Shown here one piece after another: positions 1 to 9,240 of a DNA stretch of 64,000 nt. Within the stretch, counting starts at the first letter, position 1, and the number at the start of each line of letters is the position of its first letter. Origin of the DNA: Deltaproteobacteria bacterium (GTDB lineage Bacteria > Myxococcota_A > Polyangia > GCA-2747355). Where the stretch lies: NCBI GenBank assembly GCA_020633415.1, contig JACKDQ010000014.1, forward strand, positions 39,856 to 103,855, given 5' to 3'. Both the position numbers and the translations under genes were made by a program. The notes under the pieces were generated by a model, which was not told the origin of the DNA, searched no databases, and saw nothing but the letters and a program-made list of their open reading frames with translations.

Positions 1-87
1 TGCGGGGTCTTGGCGCTGTTACTCTCCGAACGGGCCGACTACATCAACGGCGCCAACGTCACGATCAGCGGCGGCTGGGGTCTGTAG
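1..87 (+). CDS. short-chain dehydrogenase/reductase, C-terminal fragment
   Basis: The reading frame is open from the first base of the window and ends at TAG (85-87), leaving 28 residues. The end reads DYINGANVTISGGWGL. This matches the C-terminal signature of classical SDR oxidoreductases, where the last beta strand is followed by a Gly-Gly pair (consensus ...ItGq.i.vdGG...). The Rossmann NAD(P)-binding motif and the YxxxK catalytic site lie outside the window, so the substrate cannot be guessed. FabG-like or other SDRs are equally possible. Confidence 0.75.
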   Translation, partial: CGVLALLLSERADYINGANVTISGGWGL

Positions 88-161
88 AAAAGTATCCTAC
101 ATGTAGTCAAACCATCCACACTGTGCTACGATGTGAGAGACTGCAGCGCCGGTGGTGAATC

Positions 162-644
162 TTGCAGGCCCTCGCAAGAACAAACCTAAAACAAAGCCAA
201 GCGTTACATCGCGCCCAGCGCGTGTATGCCACGGCTGAAGTCGAGCGCCTGCGGACGCCTCCGGTGGTGTTTGAGGCGAGCGTCGCGCGCGCCGTTCCAA
301 CGTCACCGGCTCAGATTGACGGCGCGGCGGCTGCCGAATGTCCCCGCCGCGGCTACTTTGACCGGCTGATCGCCCTCAGACGGCTGGCACGACTCGAGCG
401 CCACCCGCTGTGGGACAGCATTGTCGCCAACGTCCACCGTAGCCACGTCGGCGCGGCACAGCAGTTCGCCGAAAGCTATCGCCTACGCCACGGCGCGACA
501 TTGGGCGCGGCGTACCGCAAACTGCTCCGCCTGGCGCTCGAAGAGCCGGCACTGGCGGTCGCCTGGCGGCCCACCTTGCGCAGTCTGATCCGGCTGCTCG
601 GTGGCTTCAACAGCGCTGAAATGCTGTACGCCATCGAGGCCTAG
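162..644 (+). CDS. hypothetical protein, helical C-terminal half
   Basis: A 160-residue frame with a TTG start and only a weak purine stretch upstream (GGTGGTGAATC). The N-terminal third is low in complexity and rich in Ala and Arg. The C-terminal part (about 75-160) is predominantly helical, with repeated Leu/Arg spacing (LIALRRLARLERHPLW, then YRKLLRLALEEPALAVAW). No signal peptide, membrane segment or catalytic motif is visible and I do not recognise a family. It stands alone between the SDR end and the NfuA-like gene. The start is uncertain because no ATG is available near the 5' end. Confidence 0.5.
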   Translation: MQALARTNLKQSQALHRAQRVYATAEVERLRTPPVVFEASVARAVPTSPAQIDGAAAAECPRRGYFDRLIALRRLARLERHPLWDSIVANVHRSHVGAAQQFAESYRLRHGATLGAAYRKLLRLALEEPALAVAWRPTLRSLIRLLGGFNSAEMLYAIEA

Positions 645-792
645 CTGCCGATTTTCGGCCGTTTCAGCGATGAAAAGTCACGTCATATTGCCGGGAATCG
701 CCTGAGCTGGCGATAATGGCCCCTTGCCGCGTGGCGGTCAGAGGGCTAGGCTTCTCAAACGCGGACGAAGGGTCCAGCGGAGTTATGTTCAG

Positions 793-1326
793 ATGATCAA
801 GTCGACGATCAAGAAGATCCAGGACGGAGTAGCGATGACCCGAGATAAAGTCGCAGAGATCGCAGCATCGGTCGGCGCCCCAGCCGGCGTCGCCTCGGCG
901 ATTCGTGGCGAAAAACAGGACGATGACGAGCGCTGGGCCAATGCCCGCGCGGTACAATCGCCCGACGGGCTCGAGGTCAACCCGCAAGCGACGGCAACCC
1001 CGGCGGCGGCGACCCCAGCGGCGGCAGCGGCAGCGACGATTGCCGGCTCCACCGATGAAGAAGAGGCGCTGCGCAAGCGTGTCGAGCAAGTGCTCGAAGA
1101 GATGGTCAACCCGGTGATCGCCAGCCACGGCGGGTTCATTAGCCTGGTCGGCGTCAAGGGCCGCAAGATCTACGTCGAAATGGGCGGCGGCTGCCAAGGT
1201 TGCTCAGCCTCGCGCATGACGCTCAAGGCCGGCGTCGAGCGAATGATCTGCGAAGAAATTCCCGAGGTCGAAGAGGTGATCGACGAGACCGATCACGCCG
1301 GCGGAGCCAACCCGTACTTCGCCTAG
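793..1326 (+). CDS. NifU C-terminal-domain Fe-S cluster carrier (NfuA-like)
   Basis: The last 85 residues form a NifU C-terminal domain: LRKRVEQVLEEMVNPVIASH, then a Gly-rich strand, then GGGCQGCSAS with the CxxC that binds a bridging [4Fe-4S] cluster. The end (TDHAGGANPYFA) closely resembles the tail of NfuA. Such proteins carry Fe-S clusters from assembly scaffolds to apo-enzymes in the cytoplasm. The N-terminal half is not the degenerate A-type domain of E. coli NfuA. It is a short helical segment followed by an Ala/Pro/Thr-rich linker (about residues 60-90). ATG 793 gives 177 residues; ATG 835 is a serious alternative because GGAG lies 5 nt before it. A TTG at 724 is in frame but less likely. 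Confidence 0.85.
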   Translation: MIKSTIKKIQDGVAMTRDKVAEIAASVGAPAGVASAIRGEKQDDDERWANARAVQSPDGLEVNPQATATPAAATPAAAAAATIAGSTDEEEALRKRVEQVLEEMVNPVIASHGGFISLVGVKGRKIYVEMGGGCQGCSASRMTLKAGVERMICEEIPEVEEVIDETDHAGGANPYFA

Positions 1327-1351
1327 GGGCGGCGCGAGCGAACGCGACGAA

Positions 1352-2608
1352 CTAGAGTTCGCGGTCGGAGAGCCAGCGCAGCTCGCGCTGAGTGAAGCCC
1401 ATCAGATAGAGCAACGCATCGAGCCCGACATGGTGGTTGACACTCATATCAGCCACCTGTTGCAGCTTGGGCTTCGCGCGGTAGGCGATACCAAGACCCG
1501 CTGTTTGCAGCATCAGCATGTCGTTCGCGCCGTCGCCCACCGCAACGGTCTGCTCCAGTCGTAGCTGATAGACCTTGGCCATGTCGCGCAGTAACTGAGC
1601 CTTGCGCTGAGGATCGACGATCGTGCCGCGAACGCGTCCCGTAAGGCGACCGTCTTGCACCTCAAGCTCGTTGGCAAAGGTGAAATCAAGTTCGTAGCGA
1701 CTCTTGAGGGTATCGACAAAGAAGTCGAAGCCACCACTGACCAAGCCCACCTTGAAACCGAGGCTCTTGAGCGTGGCAGCCAAAAGCTCGGCACCGGGAG
1801 TGGTTTCGATCGTTGCCGCCAACTTCTGCGCGCGCTCGAGCGATAGTCCCTCGAGCAGTGCAACACGCTCGGTCAGCGCCTGACTAAAGTCGAGCTCGCC
1901 AGCCATCGTCCGCTGGGTAATCGCCGCTACCTGCTCTTTGCAGCCGACCAACTCGGCAAGCTCATCGATCAACTCTCCCTGCACAAAGGTCGAATCGACG
2001 TCGAGACAAACCAAGCGCTTGCTGCGGCGGTAGATGTCGTCCTTTTGCACGGCGACATCGATATCATGGGTGCGGCCAACCGAGAGGATTTCCCCGCGCA
2101 GCGTAGCCAACTCATCGTCGGTGATTCGCCGCTCGCCAGGAAGCCCGACAAACAGCTCCAGGCCATCGAGCCGATCATCGCTGATCGTTCGAATGTCGAG
2201 GATGTTCATCTCGCGCTTAGCGAAGAACTGTGTGACATGTGACAATGCCGCACCCGTCTGTAGCTCGCCAAGCATCGTCACGCAGAGCACGAGCCTACAC
2301 GCGCGATCAGCGCCGACGGGCACCGATTGCTGATAGGTTCGCACGTCGAGGCGCAAACCCATCTCCGAGACGGCGAGCAAGATGCGGTGCAACGCGTTGG
2401 ATGAGGGCGGTATCGAAACGATCGCCGAGAGCATCAAAAAGCCATTGAGCACAGATTGGCCGATCGAGACCAGCGTGGCGCGCTCCTCGGCGATGATGCT
2501 GGTCAGCATTGAGGTTACGCCGGGACGATCGGGTCCGGCGATCTGCAGTACGATCGACTCTCCCGTCGCTATGCGTCGCTGACCTGGGATCTCTGTCGTG
2601 GTTTTCAT
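1352..2608 (-). CDS. serB: phosphoserine phosphatase with N-terminal ACT domains
   Basis: Dephosphorylates O-phosphoserine in the last step of serine synthesis. The 418-residue protein starts with an ACT-type regulatory region (IVLQIAGPDRPGVTSMLTSI) and a second ACT-like segment (about 100-180, CRLVLCVTMLG). The HAD phosphatase follows: LVCLDVDSTFVQGE is motif I, where Asp is the nucleophile; GLVSGGFDFF is motif II; VGDGANDMLML is motif III. Two N-terminal ACT domains are typical of actinobacterial and some proteobacterial SerB. ATG 2608 is preferred over upstream starts because the ACT fold begins about 20 residues later. It lies 13 nt downstream of the STAND-HEAT gene on the same strand, so the two are probably co-transcribed. 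Confidence 0.93.
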   Translation of the reverse strand: MKTTTEIPGQRRIATGESIVLQIAGPDRPGVTSMLTSIIAEERATLVSIGQSVLNGFLMLSAIVSIPPSSNALHRILLAVSEMGLRLDVRTYQQSVPVGADRACRLVLCVTMLGELQTGAALSHVTQFFAKREMNILDIRTISDDRLDGLELFVGLPGERRITDDELATLRGEILSVGRTHDIDVAVQKDDIYRRSKRLVCLDVDSTFVQGELIDELAELVGCKEQVAAITQRTMAGELDFSQALTERVALLEGLSLERAQKLAATIETTPGAELLAATLKSLGFKVGLVSGGFDFFVDTLKSRYELDFTFANELEVQDGRLTGRVRGTIVDPQRKAQLLRDMAKVYQLRLEQTVAVGDGANDMLMLQTAGLGIAYRAKPKLQQVADMSVNHHVGLDALLYLMGFTQRELRWLSDREL

Positions 2609-2621
2609 CTGTAGCCTCGCG

Positions 2622-5600
2622 TTACCAGCCGTATAACCAAGCGGCAACTTGATTGGGGTGCTCGATAACCGCCAACCCGTCGGCGAGTCGCAGCGCAGCC
2701 AGCGCAACGATCGACGGATTGGCCGAAGACGACGGCGTCCGCACCTGCGAACGCTGTTGAAGCGATAGCGCTAACATCATCACGCGCCGCACGAGCGCAT
2801 TGCGATCGGCGGAAAGCAACTGTTGCACCAACACATCCCGCTGACCAACGCGCGCGAGGTGGCGTGCCAACCCAAGCTGAGCGATCATCCGCGCGTCGTA
2901 GGCCACATCAGCGCAGCCCGCGATCAAGAGGCTGACCGCTCGCGGTTCCGCGGCCGTCAACCGGCCGAGTGCCTGATAAGACAGCGCGCGGCGACGCTCG
3001 CTTGGCGCACGAACACCCGCCGACAGCGCATCGACCGCCGCCTTTGCGTGCCCGGTGAAGTTACCCAGCGCAATAATCGCACGATCGGCGACCAGGCCGT
3101 TGTCACGCTCAACGAGCGCGGTGAGCAACGCGATTCGCTGTGCAGCCGATGGCGTGACAGCCTCGGCGAGCGCCTCGACCGCAGCAATGCGCACGCGCTG
3201 CTCGTCATCGATCAGCGCCGAGCGGATAATGCCAAGCGCAGCGCTCTCCGATCCGCGTCCCATGCTCCGCAGCAACGGGCGCAACGCGGCGGCACGAATC
3301 TTTGCGCTGCTATGGGCAACAGCCGCATGGAGCGGTTTGCGCAAGCCGATCGACGCGGCAGCCTCCAAGGCACGCGCAGCCAACGTCGGACGCTCGACGA
3401 TCAGCGCCTTCAGCGCTTCGGAAACCGACGGCTCGCTGGCGTTTCGGCCAAACTTTTTCCCCACGTCGACCAACGCGTCAAGGGCCGCGGCGATCACCGG
3501 GGTACGCTTGTCGCGCAACAAGCGCCCGAGCTGGCGTGCAGTCTGCTTGGCATCTTCGCCAGTGATCTCGATCAGGCGCGCGACGCGACGTCGCACCCGC
3601 GCGTCATTGTCGTCGACAAGACGTGCGACGATCGAAAACACGGCGCTCGCGGCAGCCGGTCGCTCAGCCCCCTTAGTCGCTGATCGTGGCAGCCGACGAA
3701 GCAACTCGTCGAGCAACGCCAAGCGCACGTCGCCGCGTTCGTCACGCAGGTAGCCGCGCAGCAAGCGCAGGTACCCGTTAACGCTGAGGGCCACCGCTGC
3801 TGCCGCTCCCGCACCGAGCAAGCGCAGCTCCGGATTGCTCTCACTCGTCGCCCGGTCAGAGAGCCAAACCCCAACGCGGTGGTGGCGACGAGCTATGGTC
3901 GGCGCGCAGCGTAACGCTTGCTTGCGCAACTTTAGCGAGTTGGTCTGCCAAATCGCTGAGAAGACCGCCATCGTTCCATACCCCGAAAGGCGAACGTCGC
4001 GCTCGCAAAGCGCAACCAACGCACTACGCCCATTGTCGAGCCGCTCTTTGATCCGGACGATGGTCTTACGTAGCCCAGCATTGCCGTTGGATAGCAGCGC
4101 AGAAATCGCCGCATCGCGCACCTCGGCCGACCGATCGCGGGCCAAGCGCTCGAGCGAATCGATGCGGTCTTTGCTGGGAATTCCTCGCGATTCGCTCAAC
4201 GCCAGCGCCGCCGTCTGCCGAGCGGCGATCGCCAGCGGCCCTTGGCCTTGCTGTTTGCTCAGCTCGACGATCGCTTGATTGAACGCTTCGTCGTTGTCGC
4301 CGAGGCGTGCGCGCAGGCGCAACGCAGCGATCTGCATCCGTCGGTCCTGCGAGCTAGAGAAGCGCCCGGCAAGCTGTCGCAAAGCATCGCGCTCGACACC
4401 GTTTTCCAGTGACAGAACGCGCTCGAGCAGCGGCAAATCCGCCGCACCGCGAACCGAGGGCAGCAAAATATTGGCCAGCGCCTTGCTGTGGCTGGCGACC
4501 AGTTCAGCGCGCAGCTCAGAGAGCCTGCGCGTTAGACCGGGGTCGATCGTCCGTCCACCGGCGAGCAACTGGTAGACCTCCGTCGGCAGAATCTTCGCAG
4601 CTCGCGCCAACTTGGCTTCGATCGCCCGCTGTACCGATGCTTCGCGTTCACCGAGGGGCACGACGGTCAACGCGTAGCGCGTATCGATATCGAACAGGGC
4701 GACCAAAGCGAGACGCCGGATGCCGGCGTCTTTGTCAGCAGCAACCGCTTCAGCGAGGATCGGCAACGCGGCTTTACCTAAGCGTCGGGCCTGCTCGACG
4801 GCGTACCGCCGAACTGCCAGTCGAGGATCTTTGAGGCATCTGCGCAGCGCGATATGACTCACCGGCCGATCCGGCGCCAGGGCTACCAACAACTGTGCCG
4901 CCTGCAGACGCGTTTTTTCGTCGGCAAGTGATCGCTCCAGCGTCCTAATGCCCGATTCGTCACCGATCAACGCGGTCCAAGCCGCGCCACGCAAACCCGG
5001 CAATGCGCGAAATAGCTGGCGCAGCAAACTGTCCGCGCTGCGGGTGGTCATTAACGCCCTATTCCGTATCTGCTGCTCGAGCCGAGCTGGCAACGAAGAC
5101 AGCGACAGACCGCTGTCGACGCGCAGTCGTCCGCCCCCAACGAGCGTCGTCGCGTTTCCATGGAGGCCAGGGCGACCACTGCGCACGACGACGCGCTCTA
5201 CGCCGGGTACACCTGGTGCGCGATCGACATGCTGAGAGAGCCGGATCATCAGCAGGCCGACAATCAGCGTAGCGACCGCCAACGATCCGCAGGCGATCAG
5301 CCCCAAGCGCCACAAGCGACGGCTGCGGCGAACCAGCCCGTCTTCCTCGGGTGTCAGAGCTGTTCCCAAGGCTTTGCGCACCGCCGAGAGCTCGACCGGT
5401 GTCAGCGGCCGACGGCGGTGAATCGCCGAACGCAACGACAAACTGGCCTGGCGTCGACTACGGCGGATCGCCGCGCAACCTTGTTGGACCGGCACGCGCA
5501 GGAACGGATGGACGAGCCGGTATGCCACCGCATCCTTGGCGCCCGGCCGCGAGGCGTAATCGTCGGCCACACGCAATACCTGGTGCGAATCGAGTTGGGA

Positions 5601-6542
5601 AAGCAGCGCCGGAACGTCGGCAAACGGCAAGCCGACGGTCCGCGAGAGACTGTCAGGCTCGAGCGCGCCGCGCGGATCGCGCTGTTCGGCAAACTCGAGC
5701 AGCAACCGGCGTGCACGGTCTCCACCGCAGCGCTCGGTGATCGTATCGACATAGCCTTCGAGCAGCAGACGCACAGCACCCATCCGCTGGTAGTCGAGCA
5801 CCGAACGACCGCGCTGCAAATGCAGCGAATGGCCAACCATCTGCAGCTCAGCGGGCAGCGTGCTACCGCGCGCACAGAGATCATCGGCCAGCACCGCGGG
5901 CAGATCGGCCTGCATGAAGCCATTGCCAGCCAGCACGGTCTGCTCGATCACTCGCGTCGCTTGCTTATGGTTGAAGCGCCCCAGTCTAGCGACGGTGGCG
6001 CGTGCCGCGCCGCCACCAAGCAGGCGTGCCAGCTCGTGTTGAAAGCCATCGTCGACAACCGCCACCAGCGTCGGCGCCGCTGACTGTCGCATTGCGGCCA
6101 GCGTAGCGCGCATCGTTGCCACTTCGGCCTCGCCGTGAAAGACCAGGTGCTCGACATGGTCGATGACGACCAGCAGCGGCTGCTGACGTCGCTGCGCTTC
6201 ACGAACGATCGCCAAAGCGGCGTCCTCATCGAGGGCCAACTCGCGATGGAGCAACTGTCGGGCGATCCGCCGCAGCTGATGTGGCCAGATCGTCGTGCAA
6301 TCGAGATAGACGACGAGACGCTGATCCTGCAATGCAGGCAGCACGCCGGCCAAAAGTAATGACGTCTTGCCGACTGCGGCCTCGCCGCAGAGCAGAACGG
6401 GATCGGTATGCGCCTCAGCGATCAGCTGCCTGAGCTTGTCCTGATCCGGTCGACGACCAAAGAATAAGCGGGCGTCACCACTGCCGTAGGGCAATAGCCC
6501 CCGAAACGGCCCACCAAGCGCGCCTTGTGACATTGGGTTCAT
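2622..6542 (-). CDS. STAND-type ATPase with a transmembrane segment and long HEAT-repeat region
   Basis: A 1306-residue protein. The N terminus reads PFRGLLPYGSGDARLFFGR, the lead-in typical of novel-STAND NTPases, followed by the P-loop GEAAVGKTS (53-61) and a Walker B strand QPLLVVIDHVEH (about 124-135). A winged-helix-like region extends to about residue 390. One hydrophobic segment (about 412-436, LWRLGLIACGSLAVATLIVG) divides the protein. The remaining 850 residues are degenerate HEAT/ARM-type helical repeats (for example DPRLAVRRYAVEQARRLGKA). STAND ATPases are switch proteins that oligomerise when repeats sense a ligand; here the repeats would lie across the membrane from the ATPase (inference). 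No effector domain (protease, nuclease, TIR) is present. Start ATG 6542 precedes the STAND lead-in. It is divergent from the TPR gene. Confidence 0.82.
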   Translation of the reverse strand: MNPMSQGALGGPFRGLLPYGSGDARLFFGRRPDQDKLRQLIAEAHTDPVLLCGEAAVGKTSLLLAGVLPALQDQRLVVYLDCTTIWPHQLRRIARQLLHRELALDEDAALAIVREAQRRQQPLLVVIDHVEHLVFHGEAEVATMRATLAAMRQSAAPTLVAVVDDGFQHELARLLGGGAARATVARLGRFNHKQATRVIEQTVLAGNGFMQADLPAVLADDLCARGSTLPAELQMVGHSLHLQRGRSVLDYQRMGAVRLLLEGYVDTITERCGGDRARRLLLEFAEQRDPRGALEPDSLSRTVGLPFADVPALLSQLDSHQVLRVADDYASRPGAKDAVAYRLVHPFLRVPVQQGCAAIRRSRRQASLSLRSAIHRRRPLTPVELSAVRKALGTALTPEEDGLVRRSRRLWRLGLIACGSLAVATLIVGLLMIRLSQHVDRAPGVPGVERVVVRSGRPGLHGNATTLVGGGRLRVDSGLSLSSLPARLEQQIRNRALMTTRSADSLLRQLFRALPGLRGAAWTALIGDESGIRTLERSLADEKTRLQAAQLLVALAPDRPVSHIALRRCLKDPRLAVRRYAVEQARRLGKAALPILAEAVAADKDAGIRRLALVALFDIDTRYALTVVPLGEREASVQRAIEAKLARAAKILPTEVYQLLAGGRTIDPGLTRRLSELRAELVASHSKALANILLPSVRGAADLPLLERVLSLENGVERDALRQLAGRFSSSQDRRMQIAALRLRARLGDNDEAFNQAIVELSKQQGQGPLAIAARQTAALALSESRGIPSKDRIDSLERLARDRSAEVRDAAISALLSNGNAGLRKTIVRIKERLDNGRSALVALCERDVRLSGYGTMAVFSAIWQTNSLKLRKQALRCAPTIARRHHRVGVWLSDRATSESNPELRLLGAGAAAAVALSVNGYLRLLRGYLRDERGDVRLALLDELLRRLPRSATKGAERPAAASAVFSIVARLVDDNDARVRRRVARLIEITGEDAKQTARQLGRLLRDKRTPVIAAALDALVDVGKKFGRNASEPSVSEALKALIVERPTLAARALEAAASIGLRKPLHAAVAHSSAKIRAAALRPLLRSMGRGSESAALGIIRSALIDDEQRVRIAAVEALAEAVTPSAAQRIALLTALVERDNGLVADRAIIALGNFTGHAKAAVDALSAGVRAPSERRRALSYQALGRLTAAEPRAVSLLIAGCADVAYDARMIAQLGLARHLARVGQRDVLVQQLLSADRNALVRRVMMLALSLQQRSQVRTPSSSANPSIVALAALRLADGLAVIEHPNQVAAWLYGW

Positions 6543-6690
6543 CGTAACACGAGCCGCGGCTCTCCAATAGCTCGGCGCAACGCGCTGAGCGACCGCGATC
6601 AGGCCAAAAATGTGTCGACCACGGAACAAAGTTTCAGTGCGCAACGACAGCCGATTTCGGGATCCTCCCGCGCGCGCGTCGCCAGGTCCG

Positions 6691-6719
6691 TTGACCCCTC
6701 AGATCGGCGGTGTTACGGT
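6691..6719 (+). promoter_or_regulatory. candidate sigma-70-type promoter for the TPR gene
   Basis: TTGACC (6691-6696) is separated by exactly 17 bp from TACGGT (6714-6719). The -35 box matches five of six consensus bases; the -10 box is weak. Transcription would begin near 6726, about 16 nt before ATG 6742. Inference from spacing only. Confidence 0.4.
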
Positions 6720-6741
6720 TTTTTTCCGTCAGCGCCGGCAA

Positions 6742-7908
6742 ATGACCGATCAAAACGTCGTGCAAATGGGACCGCCGTGGCGCCGCTACCTGCATCGCGG
6801 CATCGAAGCGTTGCGCGCCGGCCACCCTCAGGCCGCGCTCAGCGACCTCGAGCGCGCACATCACAGCGCACCCGACGAGCCCGATGTACTGCTAGCCCTT
6901 GGCCGAGCGAAAGTCTCGATCGAGGCCTTCGACGAAGCCGCCAAACTGTTCGAGCGAGCGCTGAGCCTTGCGCCCCAGAGCTTGGCGGCTACCGCGCTGT
7001 TGGCGCGTGTACTCGGTTTGCATTTGGACCGTCAACAAGATGCACTGACCGTTCTGCGAGATTGTTCCGCGCCTGACGCAGCGCCACTGCAGGTTGTGCG
7101 GGGCGAAATTCTGCTCGAGGCTGGCGATATCACTGCGGCGCGCACCGCCTTTGCCCGGGCGCTGGACCATGATCTCAGCGACGACGCTGCGCGCACCGGA
7201 TTGGCCCGGACGTTCAACGCCGAGGGCATCGCGCTGAGCGATCGTGGCGCCCATGAAAAGGCGATCTTTTCGTTCAAACGCGCCGCAGACCTCGATCCTG
7301 GCTGGTCGGCACCATTGGTCAACCAGGGCGTCGCTTTCGGCCGGATGGGCAAGCTCAGCAAAGCTGCGGAAGCATACGGCGCAGCACTGGCCCGCGACGC
7401 TCAGAACCCCGTCGCGATGTTCAACCTCGGCGTCGCTCACCAAGAGCTGGGGAGTTACTCGACGGCGATCGACACGTTGGAAGAGCTCCTGGCATTTTGC
7501 CCGAACTATCCTCAAGGACGAGCCTGCCTGGCAGCCTGCTACCTCGAGACTGGACACTTCGACCGTGCGATCGCGCTGTTGCTCGAGGAACTCGACTTCA
7601 ATCCAGCGGACGCGAGCTGCTGGTCGACCCTCGGCTCGGCCTATGTGTTCTCGGGCAACGCCGAACGCGGCGAGCAATGTCTGCGGCGCGCGCTCGGCCT
7701 TGATGCCAAGCTGGTTAGCGCTCAACTCAACTTGGCGACCCTCTGCGCAACCCAGGGACGCGCCGCTGAAGCCCGAAAGTGGCTCGAAGAGGCGATGCGC
7801 TTGGCACCCGAGCGCACCGCCCAAGCGCTAAAAAAAGCCCAGCATTTCTCCGCGTTACGCGGTCTGCTCGAGCCCTCGGCGGATGCGACGCGCCCCCAGC
7901 TGAGCTAG
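6742..7908 (+). CDS. tetratricopeptide repeat protein
   Basis: A 388-residue protein made almost wholly of TPR units of about 34 residues from residue 10 to 380. Clear examples are GIEALRAGHPQAALSDLERA, AKLFERALSLAPQSLAATAL, GVAFGRMGKLSKAAEAYGAA and LGVAHQELGSYSTAIDTLEE. There is no signal peptide or membrane segment, so it is a cytosolic scaffold or adaptor with no enzymatic domain. ATG 6742 follows a promoter-like TTGACC-17-TACGGT. An upstream in-frame start at 6610 would add a segment unlike TPRs that overlaps the promoter. It is divergent from the STAND-HEAT gene, so a functional link is possible but unproven. Confidence 0.85.
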   Translation: MTDQNVVQMGPPWRRYLHRGIEALRAGHPQAALSDLERAHHSAPDEPDVLLALGRAKVSIEAFDEAAKLFERALSLAPQSLAATALLARVLGLHLDRQQDALTVLRDCSAPDAAPLQVVRGEILLEAGDITAARTAFARALDHDLSDDAARTGLARTFNAEGIALSDRGAHEKAIFSFKRAADLDPGWSAPLVNQGVAFGRMGKLSKAAEAYGAALARDAQNPVAMFNLGVAHQELGSYSTAIDTLEELLAFCPNYPQGRACLAACYLETGHFDRAIALLLEELDFNPADASCWSTLGSAYVFSGNAERGEQCLRRALGLDAKLVSAQLNLATLCATQGRAAEARKWLEEAMRLAPERTAQALKKAQHFSALRGLLEPSADATRPQLS

Positions 7909-7916
7909 TCGATTTC

Positions 7917-7931
7917 TGGCCCAATGGGCCA
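7917..7931. repeat. short perfect dyad between TPR gene and small helical gene
   Basis: TGGCCC-AAT-GGGCCA forms a 6-bp perfect stem with a 3-nt loop, 8 nt after the TPR stop. No T-tract follows, so it is not a canonical terminator. It could be an mRNA 3'-end hairpin or a binding site. Confidence 0.35.
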
Positions 7932-7951
7932 AACAGGCATAATCTGCGGGC

Positions 7952-8149
7952 ATGACAGCACAGCAAAAGCTAGCCGCAGCGATGGAGCGTATCGACGACG
8001 ATCTTGAAGTGCAGGCCACGCGGCTGGGCATGATGCAACGCGCCCTGGAAGCCGATGCAGCGGAGCTGCTCGAGGTCGGCGCGCTGCTCGACCGCACCGA
8101 ACACAGACTAAGCGAGCTGCTGCGTCGCGCAGCAGTCGCCATCGGCTAA
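7952..8149 (+). CDS. small helical protein, possible coiled coil
   Basis: A 65-residue protein. It is almost entirely helical with heptad-like spacing of Leu/Ala and charged residues (MERIDDDLEVQATRLGMMQR, then LLEVGALLDRTEHRLSELLR). There is no signal peptide and no Cys. It resembles the short exodeoxyribonuclease VII small-subunit class only in size and helicity; I do not claim that identity. It sits between the TPR gene and ribonuclease Z on the same strand. The shortness leaves some doubt that it is real. Confidence 0.5.
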   Translation: MTAQQKLAAAMERIDDDLEVQATRLGMMQRALEADAAELLEVGALLDRTEHRLSELLRRAAVAIG

Positions 8150-8238
8150 CGCCAGCGCCTGCGAACACCGCGCGAAAACCAGCGCGGCCGCCGTTGTTCC
8201 TTGACCTGAGCCCCAGACCGAGTCAAAACCCCTACCCC

Positions 8239-9165
8239 ATGGAGTGTTTCGTTCTCGGCATCGGTGGCATGATGCCCATGCCCGGTCGCCGCCTTTCATC
8301 GGTGGCAGTGCGCGTCGAAGGTCAACTATACCTCTTCGATGGCGGCGAAGGCACTCAGGTTCCCTACAAAGAACTTCACCTCGGTCTGCGCTCATTGGAT
8401 CTGATCGCGGTCAGCCACCTGCACGCCGACCACGTGCTGGGACTGCCCGGTCTGCTAATGCTACGCGGTCAGATGCCCGACCCAGGACCGCTAACGATCC
8501 TCGGTCCACCGGGCCTTGCGCGCTTCATACGCAACATCCGCGCCGACCTGCGGATGCACATCCGCTACCCGATCGAAATCAAAGAGTGGAGCAAGGACGC
8601 CGACCGGCTGGCCTATCGCGACGCCTTGGTGAATATTTTTTGGCAGCCCCTCGAGCACTCGGTGTTTTGTTTGGGCTACCGCATGGAGGAGCACCAGCGC
8701 CCCGGGCGCTTCGATCCCGACCGAGCGCGCGAACTGGGTGTACCGGCGGGGCCGCTGTTTGGCCAATTACAGCGCGGTCAGACGATCACCACCCCGCAGG
8801 GCACGACCGTCGAGCCCACTGAGGTCTTGGGCCCGACACGGCGCGGCCGACACATGGTCTTTGCCACCGATACGATACCGTGTCGCTCGCTGGTCGAGCT
8901 ACTAGATGCGGCTGATATCGCCTTCGTCGAGAGCATGTTCCTGCCCGACGACGAAGAGGACGCACGGGAAAAGAAACACATGACTGCAGCCCAAGCCGCC
9001 GGCGCTGCCGCCGAGGCTAAGGTCCAGCAGCTGCTGCTGTTTCACATCAGCCCCCGCTACGAGCGCCGCGAACTCAAACGTTTCGCAGACATCGCTCGCA
9101 GCATCCATCCAAATGCCAATGTCGCCAAAGAAGGGCAGATCATCGCAATTCCCCTGCCGGACTAG
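8239..9165 (+). CDS. rnz: ribonuclease Z (tRNA 3' endonuclease)
   Basis: A 308-residue metallo-beta-lactamase-fold nuclease that removes the 3' trailer of tRNA precursors. The N terminus MECFVLGIGGMMPMPGR leads to the zinc motif SHLHADHVLGLPG (HxHxDH). FATDT supplies the bridging Asp. The C-terminal HMTAAQAAGAAAEAK...LLFHISPRYE provides the last His ligands in the arrangement characteristic of RNase Z. The length fits the short (RnzS/ElaC) form. ATG 8239 is used; a TTG at 8194 would only add residues unlike the family. It is followed 30-75 nt later by the MMPL exporter. Confidence 0.92.
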   Translation: MECFVLGIGGMMPMPGRRLSSVAVRVEGQLYLFDGGEGTQVPYKELHLGLRSLDLIAVSHLHADHVLGLPGLLMLRGQMPDPGPLTILGPPGLARFIRNIRADLRMHIRYPIEIKEWSKDADRLAYRDALVNIFWQPLEHSVFCLGYRMEEHQRPGRFDPDRARELGVPAGPLFGQLQRGQTITTPQGTTVEPTEVLGPTRRGRHMVFATDTIPCRSLVELLDAADIAFVESMFLPDDEEDAREKKHMTAAQAAGAAAEAKVQQLLLFHISPRYERRELKRFADIARSIHPNANVAKEGQIIAIPLPD

Positions 9166-9240
9166 CGATCGATTTTCGCGCGCCAGCGACGCTCAATGCA
9201 CCTTGGACTGGCGGACAAAAGGCGCTACAACGACCCGAAG

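Noticed and set aside
2823..3683. Long plus-strand open frame
   Set aside because: It lies inside the STAND-HEAT gene on the other strand, is rich in Arg/Gln and low-complexity, and has no domain. GC-rich coding DNA often produces such antisense frames.
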